A stretch of DNA of 64,000 bases from Mycoplasma zalophi (GTDB lineage Bacteria > Bacillota_I > Bacilli_A > Mycoplasmatales > Metamycoplasmataceae): the NCBI RefSeq assembly GCF_018914005.1, contig NZ_JAHMHI010000001.1, positions 620,001 to 684,000 of the forward strand, in the 5' to 3' direction. A program made the translations under genes and the position numbers. The notes under the pieces were generated by a model. The model ran no database searches. It was not told where the DNA came from and worked only from the letters and a program-made list of their open reading frames with translations. Shown here piece by piece: positions 42,459 to 52,841 of this stretch (position 1 is its first letter; each line of letters starts with the position of its first letter).

Positions 42459-44073
42459 TAATACTTTTATAATTATATGTACTAATTGCTGTTCTTAATT
42501 GAGTATCAATTATTTGATAAATATATACATTATAATCTTCAGATTGATCTGGTTGATCGTATAATTGTATTGCTACTTCATCTGTTCCAAAGTATCATTT
42601 TTTAATAAAATTATATGTAGCTTTTAACGTTGGGGTGTAATTTACGTAATCAAAATTGATAATTTCTGTATATTCAACTTCACCAAAAGCATTTGCAAAT
42701 TCATCTGCTCAAGCATCTTCATTTTCTAAATGAAGATCTAAAATTTCTTGAATAATATCTTTGTCTAGATTTTTATCAATTTTGTTTTGATTTAAAATAT
42801 CATAAATTTTTTTAGCAATAGAATTTTCTTCTAATTCTTGTTCTGATTCATTTACTAATGATTTTAAAGTTTTTAAATATGATAATTCATATTGTTGTTC
42901 AATTTTTTTAGTCGATTCATTTGCATCAAGTTCATTATAGAGTTTATTTTTAAGTTCTAAAATAAAATCATTTGATTGTTGCGTAGTTAAAGATTTTGCT
43001 TGAATTCATACATCGACTAATAAGTAATTGTTTCTTGGACGAATAAATTTAATATCACCATCATCAGTATCACTGAAATTATCACTTGAATAATAAGCAT
43101 CAATTGCATCACCATTATATAAAATAGCTGCATCTGCCTTATTTAATTTTGGCTCTATTAAAGTATTTAAAAGTTCTAAACCATCACCTATTAAAAAGTT
43201 GTGTTTTGTATCGCGAATATCAAATGTTGTAGTGTCTTTTATAAAGTTATTAAATCCATCAATTGCATTAGTATAATTTGTAAAATCAAATTGCTTTAAT
43301 TTTTTTGTTTTTTCATCAATTCATGTTCCTGGATTTTTGTAGTTCTCATAAAATGCACCAATCATTAAATTATCATAATATGCATTATTTCAACCAAAAT
43401 TTGTATATCCATGTTCTTTTAAAGTTTTCATAATTCCAAATCATGATTTGTCTTTGAATTCAATCCCGTTTTCTTTTTCTTCTTCTGTTAATTTTATGTG
43501 TGGACGGAATTTATTGTTTACATTGTAAGCAATAACTTTGTCTTGTGAATAATAAGGAACTACGTATTCTCAAAAATGGTCTTCTTTTTTATCACCATCA
43601 ACATCATATGTATTTTCTGTTAATAATTTTTGAGGATAATTAATTTTTATCAAACTTAAAATGTAGTTGTCATAAACAATTAAGTGATCAATAATTTCTT
43701 TACGAAATATATTTTTTAATCCATTTAAAATATTATTTTCAATGTTAAATAGTAATTTAAAATCGATTTTTTTGATTTTATCATCAATAATTAATTGAGC
43801 TGCTTGAAAATCACTTCCCACTCCAGCTATTGCTTTTTCATTATTTAAAGCAGTTGTAAATTCATTTATGTCATTAAAAACTTTGTAATTATATTTTGAT
43901 TTAAATTCTTTAATAATAGAAGGTTCTAAATATGAACCATAATTATAAATACTTGGTTTGTATCCTGTATCTAATTTTATTGTTATAGCAAAAGCAACAG
44001 AAATAACTGAAATAAGACCTAAAATAATTCCAGAAAATAAAGTTATTATTTTTTTAACTTTACTTTTTAACAT
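42451..44073 (-). CDS. potD: Polyamine ABC transporter substrate-binding protein, PotD-like copy 1
   Basis: 540 residues, longer than the 350 of classical PotD but usual for mycoplasma forms. It has an N-terminal membrane anchor (residues 8-32) without a lipobox, so it stays tethered outside the cell. 'PSIYNYGSYLEPSIIKEFKSKYN' and 'GVGSDFQAAQLIIDDKIKKIDF' match the PotD 'n.w.eYi....l..F.k.tg' and 'vps.d....l...g...pid' regions. Later come 'FGWNNAYYDNLMIGA' and 'ADAAILYNGDAIDAYYS'. It overlaps potC by 14 nt. I take the ATG at 44073; a TTG at 44079 is also possible. Many TGA Trp codons. Confidence 0.85.
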
Positions 44074-44917
44074 TTTCAATTTTCCTATTTCTATTTATAA
44101 CTTTTTTAAATTTTTCTTGTGTTGCTTTTAAAAAGTGAGTTTTGGTTAAAATATAAAAAATATTTGCTGCTATAACTATTAAAAGTGAAATAGAACCAAG
44201 TGCTAGACTTCATGCTTGGAATTGTCCTTCATAAAGTTGAGTTCCTAGTGTTTCAGTGTTTGAAACTATTCTTGTGATGATAAAGTCATCAAAACTTAAA
44301 ACCATACTGATTACAAAAACAAATCCTATACTACCTAGCATGTAAACAAAATAAGTTTTAAATCAGGTTTTTATTTTTGAATATCCTAAATCTTCTGAAG
44401 CTTCAAAAATATTTTTTGAAAATTTATCTGATTTAGGTAACATAATCATAATAGCATAAGGTAAAATAATTACCACATGAGAAACTATAACTCTAATAAA
44501 TCCTTCATTTGTAGCTTTTAAAACTCCAAAAAATGAGGTCAAAACAATTGCAAGGGTAAGAGCGGTGACAACATCACTATTAATCATTGGTATGTTTGAT
44601 GATGATTGAACATATTGTCTTGAACGTTTATTTTTTTGTCTTCAAAGCCCAAAAACAGTTAATAAAGCTAATATTATGACAATAATTGAAGTAAATACTG
44701 CAATTAAAAATGAATTTATAAAAGCTGAAAAATGACTTTTTGAAAATAATTCAGTATAAGCTGCAAAGGTAAATTTATTTCATGTTGTTACACTAAAAAT
44801 CCCTTTATCACTGGGTGAATTAAATGAGTAAATTGCTCCAAAAATCAAAGGAATGTAAAAAATTAAAATAATTATTCCTATATATGATTTTTTTATATAA
44901 GTAGTAATCTTATTCAT
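44060..44917 (-). CDS. potC: Polyamine ABC transporter permease PotC
   Basis: 285 residues with six membrane helices. 'EASEDLGYSKIKTWFKTYF' is the EAA loop that contacts the ATPase, in the permease form EA..DLG. 'FVFVISMVLSFDDFIITRIVS' is typical of PotC near the C-terminus. The start overlaps potB by 8 nt and the end overlaps potD copy 1. TGA codons are Trp. Confidence 0.92.
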
Positions 44918-45746
44918 TGTTACCCCCTTTATAACGATATTTATTTAATAACACTGGTATTAAATAAATAATTCCATATATAGACATAAGTACCAATAAA
45001 GTAATTAAAACAAGAGTTGAAGCATTTGCTAAATCAAAAGGATTTGAAGCATTTGCAAAATTATTAATTAAATTACCAATTAATTGATTTTGTGAACCAT
45101 TTGGTAATAATCTATCACTTAAAATAATAGATGTAGCTGTAATTAAAAATACTAAACTAAATCCACCTAATATTGCTTTTAGGGTGTATGGAATAACTAC
45201 TTTTAACATAGTTTTAATTTTTCCATACCCAAGATCCTGTGAAGCTTCTATTATGTTAGAAGGCATATTTTTTAAAACTTGATAAAGAGGCATAATGACA
45301 AAAGGAATATATAAGTAAATAATTCCCAATATTAAAAAAGCTTCATTATTTAGTGAATTTTCATCAAAAATTACTGAAAATAACCCTCTTATTGATAATG
45401 CTTTTGAAATTGTAAAAATTAATAAAGGACTTAAAATTAAACTTAATCCAATATTTTTAGTTACATTAGATTTGGATGTTGCGATTATATATGCATATGG
45501 AAACCCAATTAATACACACAAAAAACCACCAACAAAACCAGTTCAAATACTTCTTCACATAATAATTCAAGTAGTTTTTGAAGAAGCTATTTCTCAGTTA
45601 TTAAAAGAATTGTTTAAAGGAGTAAAAGCTTTAATAATTACTAATATTAATGGCAAAATTATAAATAAACCACTGAAAATAACATAAGGTAAAATCAAAG
45701 ATAATCTTAAATTTAAACCTAGTTTATTTTTGATTTTCTCTAACAT
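44910..45746 (-). CDS. potB: Polyamine ABC transporter permease PotB
   Basis: 278 residues with six membrane helices. 'EASQDLGYGKIKTMLKVVIPYTL' is the EAA loop. The 'LPYVIFSGLFIILPLILVIIKAF' start is typical of PotB. The first part contains four TGA Trp codons, so its true start is 75 residues upstream of the first uninterrupted ATG. It starts at the stop codon of potA (overlapping TAATG). Confidence 0.92.
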
Positions 45747-47116
45747 TATATAAGTTCTTTATCTCATTCTTTTGTGTCTTTTGCCATTATATGAATTGCA
45801 TCATCATCTCATGAAAGATATACTTTTTGTTCTTCTGAGAATTTATTTATGGTTTCAACGTAAATAATTTTATTATTTACTTCAACGTCTATGTAGTAGT
45901 AACTTCCCTTATAAACAGTTTTTTTAACTATTCCTTCTAGTTTAGAATTTTTGTCTAACTTAGAAATCAAAATATCTTCGGGTCTAATTAAAACATCAAC
46001 ATTTTCATTTTCTTTAAATTCTGTATGAATTGTGTCAAACACTTTGTCCATGAATTTTACTTTGTTTTTTTTAACAAAAACAGCATCAAAGAAGTTACCA
46101 TCACCTATAAAGTTAGCAACTCATTTATTTTTTGGATAATCATATAATTGATGAGGTGTTGTAAATTGTTCAACTTGACCATCTCGTATAACTGCAATTC
46201 TATCACTTAATTGTAAGGCTTCATCACGATCATGAGTTACAAAAATAAATGTTAAATTTAATTTTTTTTGTAAATTTCTTAAAAGAATTTGCATTTTTTC
46301 ACGTATTTTAGCGTCTAATGCACTTAAAGGTTCATCAAGTAAAAGAATTTTAGGGCTTATAACTAAACTTCTTGCAAGTGCAACCCTTTGTTTCATTCCT
46401 CCACTTAGGTTTGAAATTTGTTTTTTTGCATTTCCTTCTAGACCCACAAGTTTAATTATTTCTTCAACTTCTTTATCCATTTCAGCATTTGTAATTTTTC
46501 TCGTTAAATGTTTTTTTTCATAATCTTCTGTTTTAAGGTCGACATAGTTTTCTCAATATGAATATTGAAAATCGCTGTCGTCAATTCATTTTTGAATTTT
46601 TGCTTGTTTTTTTGTTGATAATTTAGTATTTTCTAATTCTTTTTCATATTGAGTCATAGTTTTATCTAAATTTTTCATTTTAGATTCAGCTATTTTTTTT
46701 CAATCTTTTTGTTTTTTTTGTAAAGTGTTAAAATATGATGTATTTACATTTTCTCTCGGTTTTCTTTTTAGTCTTAAACCGTATTTAATATTGTTTTCAA
46801 CATTTAAATGTGGAAAAAGTGCATAGTCTTGAAAAATTGTAGACACATCTCTTTTGTGTGGAGAAAGATCTTTTATATCTTTTCCATTATATTTAACTTC
46901 ACCACGTGTGGTTCATTCAAAACCACCAATTATTCTTAAAATTGTAGTTTTACCGCTACCACTTGGACCTAATAATGTAATAAATTCACCACGATTAATA
47001 CTTAAATTAATATGATCTAAAACAGTTTTGTTTTCAAATTCTTTAACTACATCAACAAGTTCAATGATAGGATATATTTTTTTATTTTTTTCATGAGTTT
47101 TGTTATTTATTTCCAT
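45746..47116 (-). CDS. potA: Polyamine ABC transporter ATP-binding protein PotA, with insertion
   Basis: 456 residues. Walker A 'GPSGSGKTT' (50-58), Q-loop '[14 protein letters not shown]' (93-106), signature '[14 protein letters not shown]' (about 236), Walker B '[11 protein letters not shown]', H-loop 'VTHDRDEAL', and a C-terminal TOBE-like domain 'VLIRPEDI'. Between Q-loop and signature, residues about 121-212 form an extra charged coiled-coil segment of 90 residues absent from E. coli PotA. It lies where the helical subdomain touches the permease. Similar inserts are known in mycoplasma PotA. First gene of potABCD on the minus strand. Confidence 0.92.
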
Positions 47117-47200
47117 TGTACTTCCTTAATATATTTTTTTAATACAAAAGTGAAATTAAATCATCATTAAATGACTTAATTTCTAAATAACGAGGGCAGA

Positions 47201-47257
47201 ATTATAAATATACTGAGTGTATTCAGTATTTAATCATTTAAGAGTGCAAAAAGTCAA
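47201..47257 (-). promoter_or_regulatory. potABCD promoter region with inverted repeat
   Basis: The 277-bp gap upstream of potA contains TATAAT (47201-47206, minus strand) as -10. An inverted repeat ATACTGA-N6-TCAGTAT (47210-47229) covers the spacer and -35 position. Farther up is TTGACT (47252-47257). This suits a regulated promoter separate from potD copy 2. The rest of the gap is AT-rich with nothing recognised. Confidence 0.45.
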
Positions 47258-47393
47258 AGTAAAAATATTGACAAAAAAAAGTCACATAGTATTATTTACA
47301 TTTAATTTAAGTTTTTGCCTCTTTAACATATTATAAAAATTTTAGCATAGTTTTATGTTTTTAAGGGTTATAAATTGAAAATTTATAAATAAA

Positions 47394-49022
47394 TTATGAG
47401 TGTGTTTTTTCAAAGTATTTTTTTACAACAGTTGACTTAACTTCTTTGTCTAAAGGAACATAAAATGAATAATAAATATCTTCATCAATATTTATGTTGT
47501 ATATATTTTGAGCTTTTATATCTACTTCCTTATTTTCATCTAAAAAATAGTAATTTTTAAAAAAGTTAAATTCATTTTTTATTGTTGGTGTATAGTTTAC
47601 ATTATCAAAATTAGATAACATATTACTGAAATCAAAATCTTTGAATTTTTCGAAATTTTGAGTAAAAAATTCAGTATCTAGTTCAGAAATTGTTTTTGGT
47701 TTATCATTTGTAAATAATTTATCTCTTAATGATTCTTTATTATCAAAATTACTTAATACATTGTTGTAATAAACTGTAATTAATTCATTATATGAGTAAT
47801 CAATTGTGTCAAAAACAACTTCTTTTAAATATTTTAGCATTGCATCTGAGTCACTATCACTTACAGATTTAGAAATTATTCATGCATCTAATAAAATCAT
47901 GTTATTTTGTGGTCTTATATAGTCTACATTTTTTCCGTCTTCTAACATACTAAAATTATCATTTGAATAATAACTATCCAAAACGTCACCATTATACATT
48001 AATGCTGCATCTAATTTTTCTTTACCTGGATCAATTAAATCATTTACAAGTTCAAGTCCATTTGTTGCTAATTTGTTGTATTTTGTTTCTAAAATTGAGT
48101 GTTTAGTAGTAGAAAATACAAAATCTTTAAAATATTCAATTATGTTATCGATGTTATTTAAATTAATATTTTCAAGTCCATTTTCAGTTAAATAATTGTG
48201 TTTATTTTCTTCTGATGCAAAATACTGTCCTAACATTAAATTGTCATAATAAACATTAGTTCATCCAAATTTGCGATAACCTGAATTATAAAGAGTTTCG
48301 TAAATATTTTTTCATGTTCTAGAATTAAAATCTTTTTTTGAATTTAAGGTTGTTACATGTGGTCTTGAATTTTTATTTATGTTGTAAGCAACAACTTTGT
48401 CTTGAATAAAGTAAGGTATTAAAAATTCATAAAAATTATCAATTCCCTCTTCAGAATCGACTTCAAATCCTAAGATATTTTCTCTTGAATTTCTATTGCT
48501 TATATTTTCGTTTTTGTAATATAAATAAGGTTTAATTACATGATTAAAAGAATCTCTATTTTTAGTATTTTCAGGGTTAATTTCAATTATTTTATTAATA
48601 ATTCAATTTTCATATTTTTCAATGTGTGAATTTGTTATATCAGTAAAAATATTTTGTATTTGTTGTTTTTTTTCTTCTCTATTATTTGATAAATTATTTA
48701 TTAGAATATTTCAGTTTATCTTTTTAATTTTGCCTTCTAATACTAAATTAGCAATTTGAAAATCACTTCCAACACCGCCAACAGTTTTTCCTTGTTCTAT
48801 ATCCTTTGTAAACACATTTATATCATTAAACACACGATATGAGTATTTTTTGTTTATTTTTGCAATAAGTGGTTTTGATAAATATGATTCATAATTGTAT
48901 ATACTAACTAAATAAGGTGTTTTAATTTTAAAAATAACAGCAGTAGTAATGCTTGCTGTTAATAAGGTTAAAAATGTAAAAAGAAGTATTTTTTTTAAAG
49001 TTTTAAACTTTATGAGTTTCAT
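47394..49022 (-). CDS. PotD-like substrate-binding protein, copy 2
   Basis: 542 residues. A paralogue of PotD copy 1: same N-terminal anchor, 'SIYNYESYLSKPLIAKINKKYS', 'RVFNDINVFTKDIEQGKTVGGVGSDFQ', 'FGWTNVYYDNLMLGQYF' and 'LDAALMYNGDVLDSYYSNDNFS'. Conservation is high in the segments that in copy 1 line the presumed ligand site and low elsewhere. It sits upstream of potA with its stop 277 bp before potA, so it may be expressed separately. Its start is 2 nt after the era stop. Two binding proteins on one transporter could widen the substrate range. Confidence 0.85.
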
Positions 49023-49023
49023 G

Positions 49024-49908
49024 TTAATATCCTAATTTTTTAATTTGGTCTTCTTTATCTACTCAATTTTTATTAACTTTTACTTTAATTTCTAAAAATA
49101 TTTTATGTGAAAATTGATTTTCTAGTTTTTTTCTAGATAACATAGATATTTTCTTTATCATTGTTCCATTAGCGCCAATGATAATTCCTTTTTGTGATTC
49201 TTTTTTAGCAAAAATCGTTGCTCTTATAATATATGGTCTTCCATCCTCTTGTTCTGTAAATTCATCTATAACAACAGCAATTGAATGAGGGAGTTCTTCT
49301 TTTAAATTTAAAAATGCTGTTTCTCTTATTGTTTCTTTTGCGATAAAACGCATTGGTAAGTCTGTTAAATATTCGGGATCATAATAAGGTTCAGAATCCT
49401 CTAGATTGTCTGCATATTCTTTTTTAATAACTTCTAAAATATCTTCATAAGTTGTATCAAAACCAAAACCTACTCCCATTACAGTGTCAAATTTATATTT
49501 TAATAATTCGCTAGCTTTGTTATCAATTTCTTCTTTTGTAGCTAAATCAATTTTGCTTATGATAGCAAATTTATGTTTGACATTTTCTAGTTTTTTAATG
49601 ATAAATTTATCACCATTTCCAATTTCTTCATTGGCAGGTTGTAAAAATAGTACTAAATCTACATCTTCTAAACTATCATAACTAGCTTGATTTAATTTTT
49701 CATTAAATACATGTTGTGCTTTATGTATTCCTGGTGTATCAATAAACACTAATTGATAGTTATCATCAGTGTAAATACCCTTAATTTGATCTCTTGTAGT
49801 TTGTGGTACATTTGTAATAATTGATAAATCATAATCAATTAATTTGTTTAATAACGTACTTTTTCCTGTGTTTGGTCTTCCTATTATTGCTATTGTACAG
49901 ACTTTCAT
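49024..49908 (-). CDS. era: GTPase Era
   Basis: 294 residues, normal length. It is a GTPase for 16S rRNA 3' end maturation. G1 is GRPNTGKST, G3 DTPGI, G4 SKID. The C-terminal KH domain has 'KGIIIGANGTMIKKISMLSRKKLEN', which binds 16S rRNA. One TGA codon, in 'NKNWVDKEDQ', is Trp; the frame ends 15 residues later. The start is 7 nt from the end of ybeY. Confidence 0.96.
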
Positions 49909-49915
49909 ATTTCTC

Positions 49916-50365
49916 CTAACGACTTATGCTTAATTTTTCCATAATTGCATCCACGTGCTTATTCATATTTGCTTCTTCTTCAGGTGTTAAATGATCAAAG
50001 CCAAATAAATGAGCAATTCCATGGCAGAATATGTAGCAAAATTCTCTTCTTATGCTATGGTTATATTCTTTTGCATGCTCTTTTATTTTTTCATATGAAA
50101 TAATTATTTGCCCTAGTGGTCTATTATCTAAAAAATTTAATGACATGTCATCATCAAAAGGAAATGAAAGAATATCTGTTGGATAATTTTTGTTTCTGTA
50201 TTCTTGATTATATAGTTGAATTTGTTCGTTATTTACAATTAAAATATCAACATCAATATCTTTTTCAGAATTAAATTCTTCTTTTGCAAGGTCTAAGATA
50301 TTTTGGTAGTCTTTTTTGTATCTAAAACGATAATTTGTATCATTTGTAAATAAAATTCTATTCAT
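49916..50365 (-). CDS. ybeY: Endoribonuclease YbeY
   Basis: 149 residues. A zinc-dependent endoribonuclease for 16S rRNA 3' maturation. The metal motif 'HGIAHLFGFDH' (H3xH5xH form) is intact. 'NYPTDILSFPFDDD' is the family's 'PTDVLSFP' motif. It is next to era, as in many bacteria; both act on 16S rRNA. Confidence 0.95.
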   Translation of the reverse strand: MNRILFTNDTNYRFRYKKDYQNILDLAKEEFNSEKDIDVDILIVNNEQIQLYNQEYRNKNYPTDILSFPFDDDMSLNFLDNRPLGQIIISYEKIKEHAKEYNHSIRREFCYIFCHGIAHLFGFDHLTPEEEANMNKHVDAIMEKLSISR

Positions 50366-50395
50366 AAATTTTATTATATAAAAATAATGTAATAA

Positions 50396-50766
50396 TTAGC
50401 CAAAAAATTTAATAATTTCAGAGAAAATTGTAATTTTTAAATAAACATCAAAAAACTTAAAAAAATGCATAAAATTTAAAAATTTAATTTTAAATACAAA
50501 AAAGCCTTTTTGTGTCTTTGTAACGCTCAATAATTTAGCTAAAATTTCTTTTTCATTAATTTTTAATGTAATTATGTCATTTACTTTAAAGAACCTATTT
50601 AGATTCAAATCAGTTTCAAAAATAAGTTGTTTATTGTCAATTATTTTTATTTTTTTGTATTCAAAATTTGACTTTTGAAAAAATATTAAAACAAAATAAG
50701 TGAAAGCAAAATAGATATTGTTATGATTAAAATAAAAATCTCTAGCTTAGAAAATTTAAATTTCAT
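50396..50766 (-). pseudogene. Frameshifted small membrane-anchored accessory protein of the C39 exporter
   Basis: An ATG at 50766, overlapping the exporter stop by 11 nt, opens MKFKFSKLEIFILIITISI with a hydrophobic helix, but stops at 50686 after 26 codons. A second frame takes over there without a start codon ('VLIFFQKSNFEYKKIKIIDNK' from about 50700) and runs to the stop at 50396, ending in 'SEIIKFFG'. Joined, they would make about 120 residues: one N-terminal helix and a beta-rich tail, like a shortened HlyD-type membrane-fusion subunit. The switch lies next to a T6 run. This may be a true frameshift, an assembly error or a slippery phase-variable site. Confidence 0.55.
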
Positions 50767-52786
50767 TTAATCTAATAACATTTTCATTAAAAATATATTT
50801 TTTTGAATGAGAAACTTCTAAAGTATAAGTATTTTTTAAATGTTTCTGAAGAATTATTTTGAGATTATTAAATATTTTTTCATCTAAATGTTCAAATACT
50901 TCATCTAATAAAATTATTGAATAATTGTTTGCAAATATACTGAAAATATTGACTATTGCTTGCTGTCCATTACTTAAATTGGTAGCATTATTTTCTAATG
51001 TTGTATCCAGTTTTAAATTAACGTAATCAAGAATGTTTTGTAAATTATATTTTTTAAAATTAATATAAAATTGATTTTCTAAACTAGTATTTTTTAATGT
51101 AATTTGTTCAAAAATATTTTTTGCACTAAATAAAATATTTTTATTTAGATATAAAACTTTTTCGTATATTTCTTCATTATTGAAATTTTTAAGTTCTATA
51201 TTATTAATTTTTATTGAACCTTTATAGTCGTAGTGTTTTGCTAGTATTTTTAAAAATGTAGTTTTGCCTGTACCATTTTGTGATTCTAAAGTTGAATGTT
51301 GCATAAGATTAAGTTTATTTATTTTTAAAAATTTAACACTTGGAACGTATCCAAATTCTAAGTTTTTAATTTCTATGCTGTTACATTTTATAAATTGTAA
51401 AAACGGTTGAAAATTATTAGTTGTATCTAAATTTAAAATAAAGTTAATTTTATTTAAATTAATTTTGTAAGTTGTATATTGTGAAATAATTAAAGAAAAA
51501 CTTAAAATAGGGTTTAATAAATAATTATAAAATGTGCTAAAAATAATAAGTATTCCTAAGTTTATATTTTGCTCGTAAATTACTTTAACTCCAATAAACA
51601 TAATTAAAACAGGTGTAATTTGCATTATTAAATTAACTATTTTGTCTTTTCGTAGTGTATTTTGGTGATAAGTATAAGATTTTAATAAGTATTCTTTATT
51701 TGTTTTTACAAAAGATTGAAAATTATATGCACTATTATATAGATTTTTGTTTTGGAAAGAATTTAAAATTAAATTTAAAAAGTTATTTATATTTTCTTCA
51801 GATAATTTTATTAGTTTTTCATATTGCGGTTTATTTAGAAAGTTAAATGAAAGCGAAATTAACAATATAATAACTAATGAAATTAAAGCAATTAATGTTA
51901 GATAAATATTGAAATATCATAAAAAAATAATAGATATTATAAATCCGAAGCTTTGACTAAAAATTATCAATAAAAATTGTGATTGATATTGTGCAATTGC
52001 ATTAACTAAAAAAAAGCGATTTAAAACGTCAGATTTATCTAATTTATTTAAAGAAATTAAATTAGCATTGAGTAATTTTTGTATAAATACTTCAGTTATG
52101 TTGTTTACTAAATTAATTTGAATTTTATTTTCTATCATCGAGAGTGAAAAATTAATCAATATTCTTGAAAAAATTACTCAAAAACTAACAATAAATATTG
52201 TAGTAATTAAATTTTCATTTTTTAGAGATAAAATATTATCAATAATTTGTTTTGCAAGATAAGAACTAAAAATATTTAAAAGAAACACTACAATGGACAA
52301 TATTATTGAAAATAATACTAACTTTAAATTATTAAATACTGAAAAAATAGTGTTCTTTTGAAAGTTATATGAAGTTGTTCTGTTACCTTTTTCAATGCTT
52401 AAAATAACGTTTAAATATTTTTGTTTTAACTCTTGTACATTAATTAAATATTTTCCTTTTGCAGGATCTAAAACTTCATATTTATTGTGATCTTTTTTAA
52501 CAATAATTATGTAATGTAATAAATTATTGTTATTTACTAATACAATTAATGGTTTTGTAATTTTTAGCTGCAAAAAGCTATGAAAATCTCCTTCTAGTAT
52601 TTTCATATCTAAATTATTTTTGTATGCAAGTTGTTGCATTTCTATTAAATTTAAACCATTTTGAGAATAATTAGCCTGAGTTTTTAAGTCATTTATATTT
52701 ATTCATTTTTTAAAATAGTATTTATAAAATGCTTGAATGCAAACAACTCCGCAATCTTTTATATCTTGTTGTAGTTTTATTTTCAT
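50756..52786 (-). CDS. Peptidase C39-containing ABC exporter (PCAT type)
   Basis: 676 residues in three parts. The N-terminal C39 papain-like domain (1-130) has 'QQDIKDCGVVC' with catalytic Cys12, His91 ('LLHYIIIV') and Asp107 ('VLDPAKG'). A six-helix ABC core follows (about 160-440), then the nucleotide-binding domain with 'SQNGTGKTTFL' (the first P-loop Gly is Ser/Glu context), signature 'LSNGQQA', Walker B 'IILLDEVFEHLD' and H-loop 'VSHSKKY'. Known PCATs cut a leader after Gly-Gly from a peptide and export it. No double-Gly precursor was found nearby. TGA codons are Trp. Upstream is the M23 lipoprotein gene. Confidence 0.88.
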
Positions 52787-52800
52787 TACTATTTAAAGTA

Positions 52801-52832
52801 AAAAAAAATTAACACTTAGAAAAAATGTTAAC
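52801..52832 (-). terminator. Terminator after the M23 lipoprotein gene
   Basis: TTAACA pairs with TGTTAA across 11 nt, followed on the minus strand by a run of T. It lies between the M23 gene and the C39 exporter and may attenuate read-through. Confidence 0.65.
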
Positions 52833-52841
52833 TTTTTGTAT

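Noticed and set aside
44073-44079. TTG start for PotD copy 1
   Set aside because: The ATG six bases later fits the ribosome binding site AGGA and the usual start, so I prefer it; the TTG remains possible.
45472-45687. Plus-strand frame inside potB
   Set aside because: It is antisense to conserved PotB helices and lacks a ribosome binding site.
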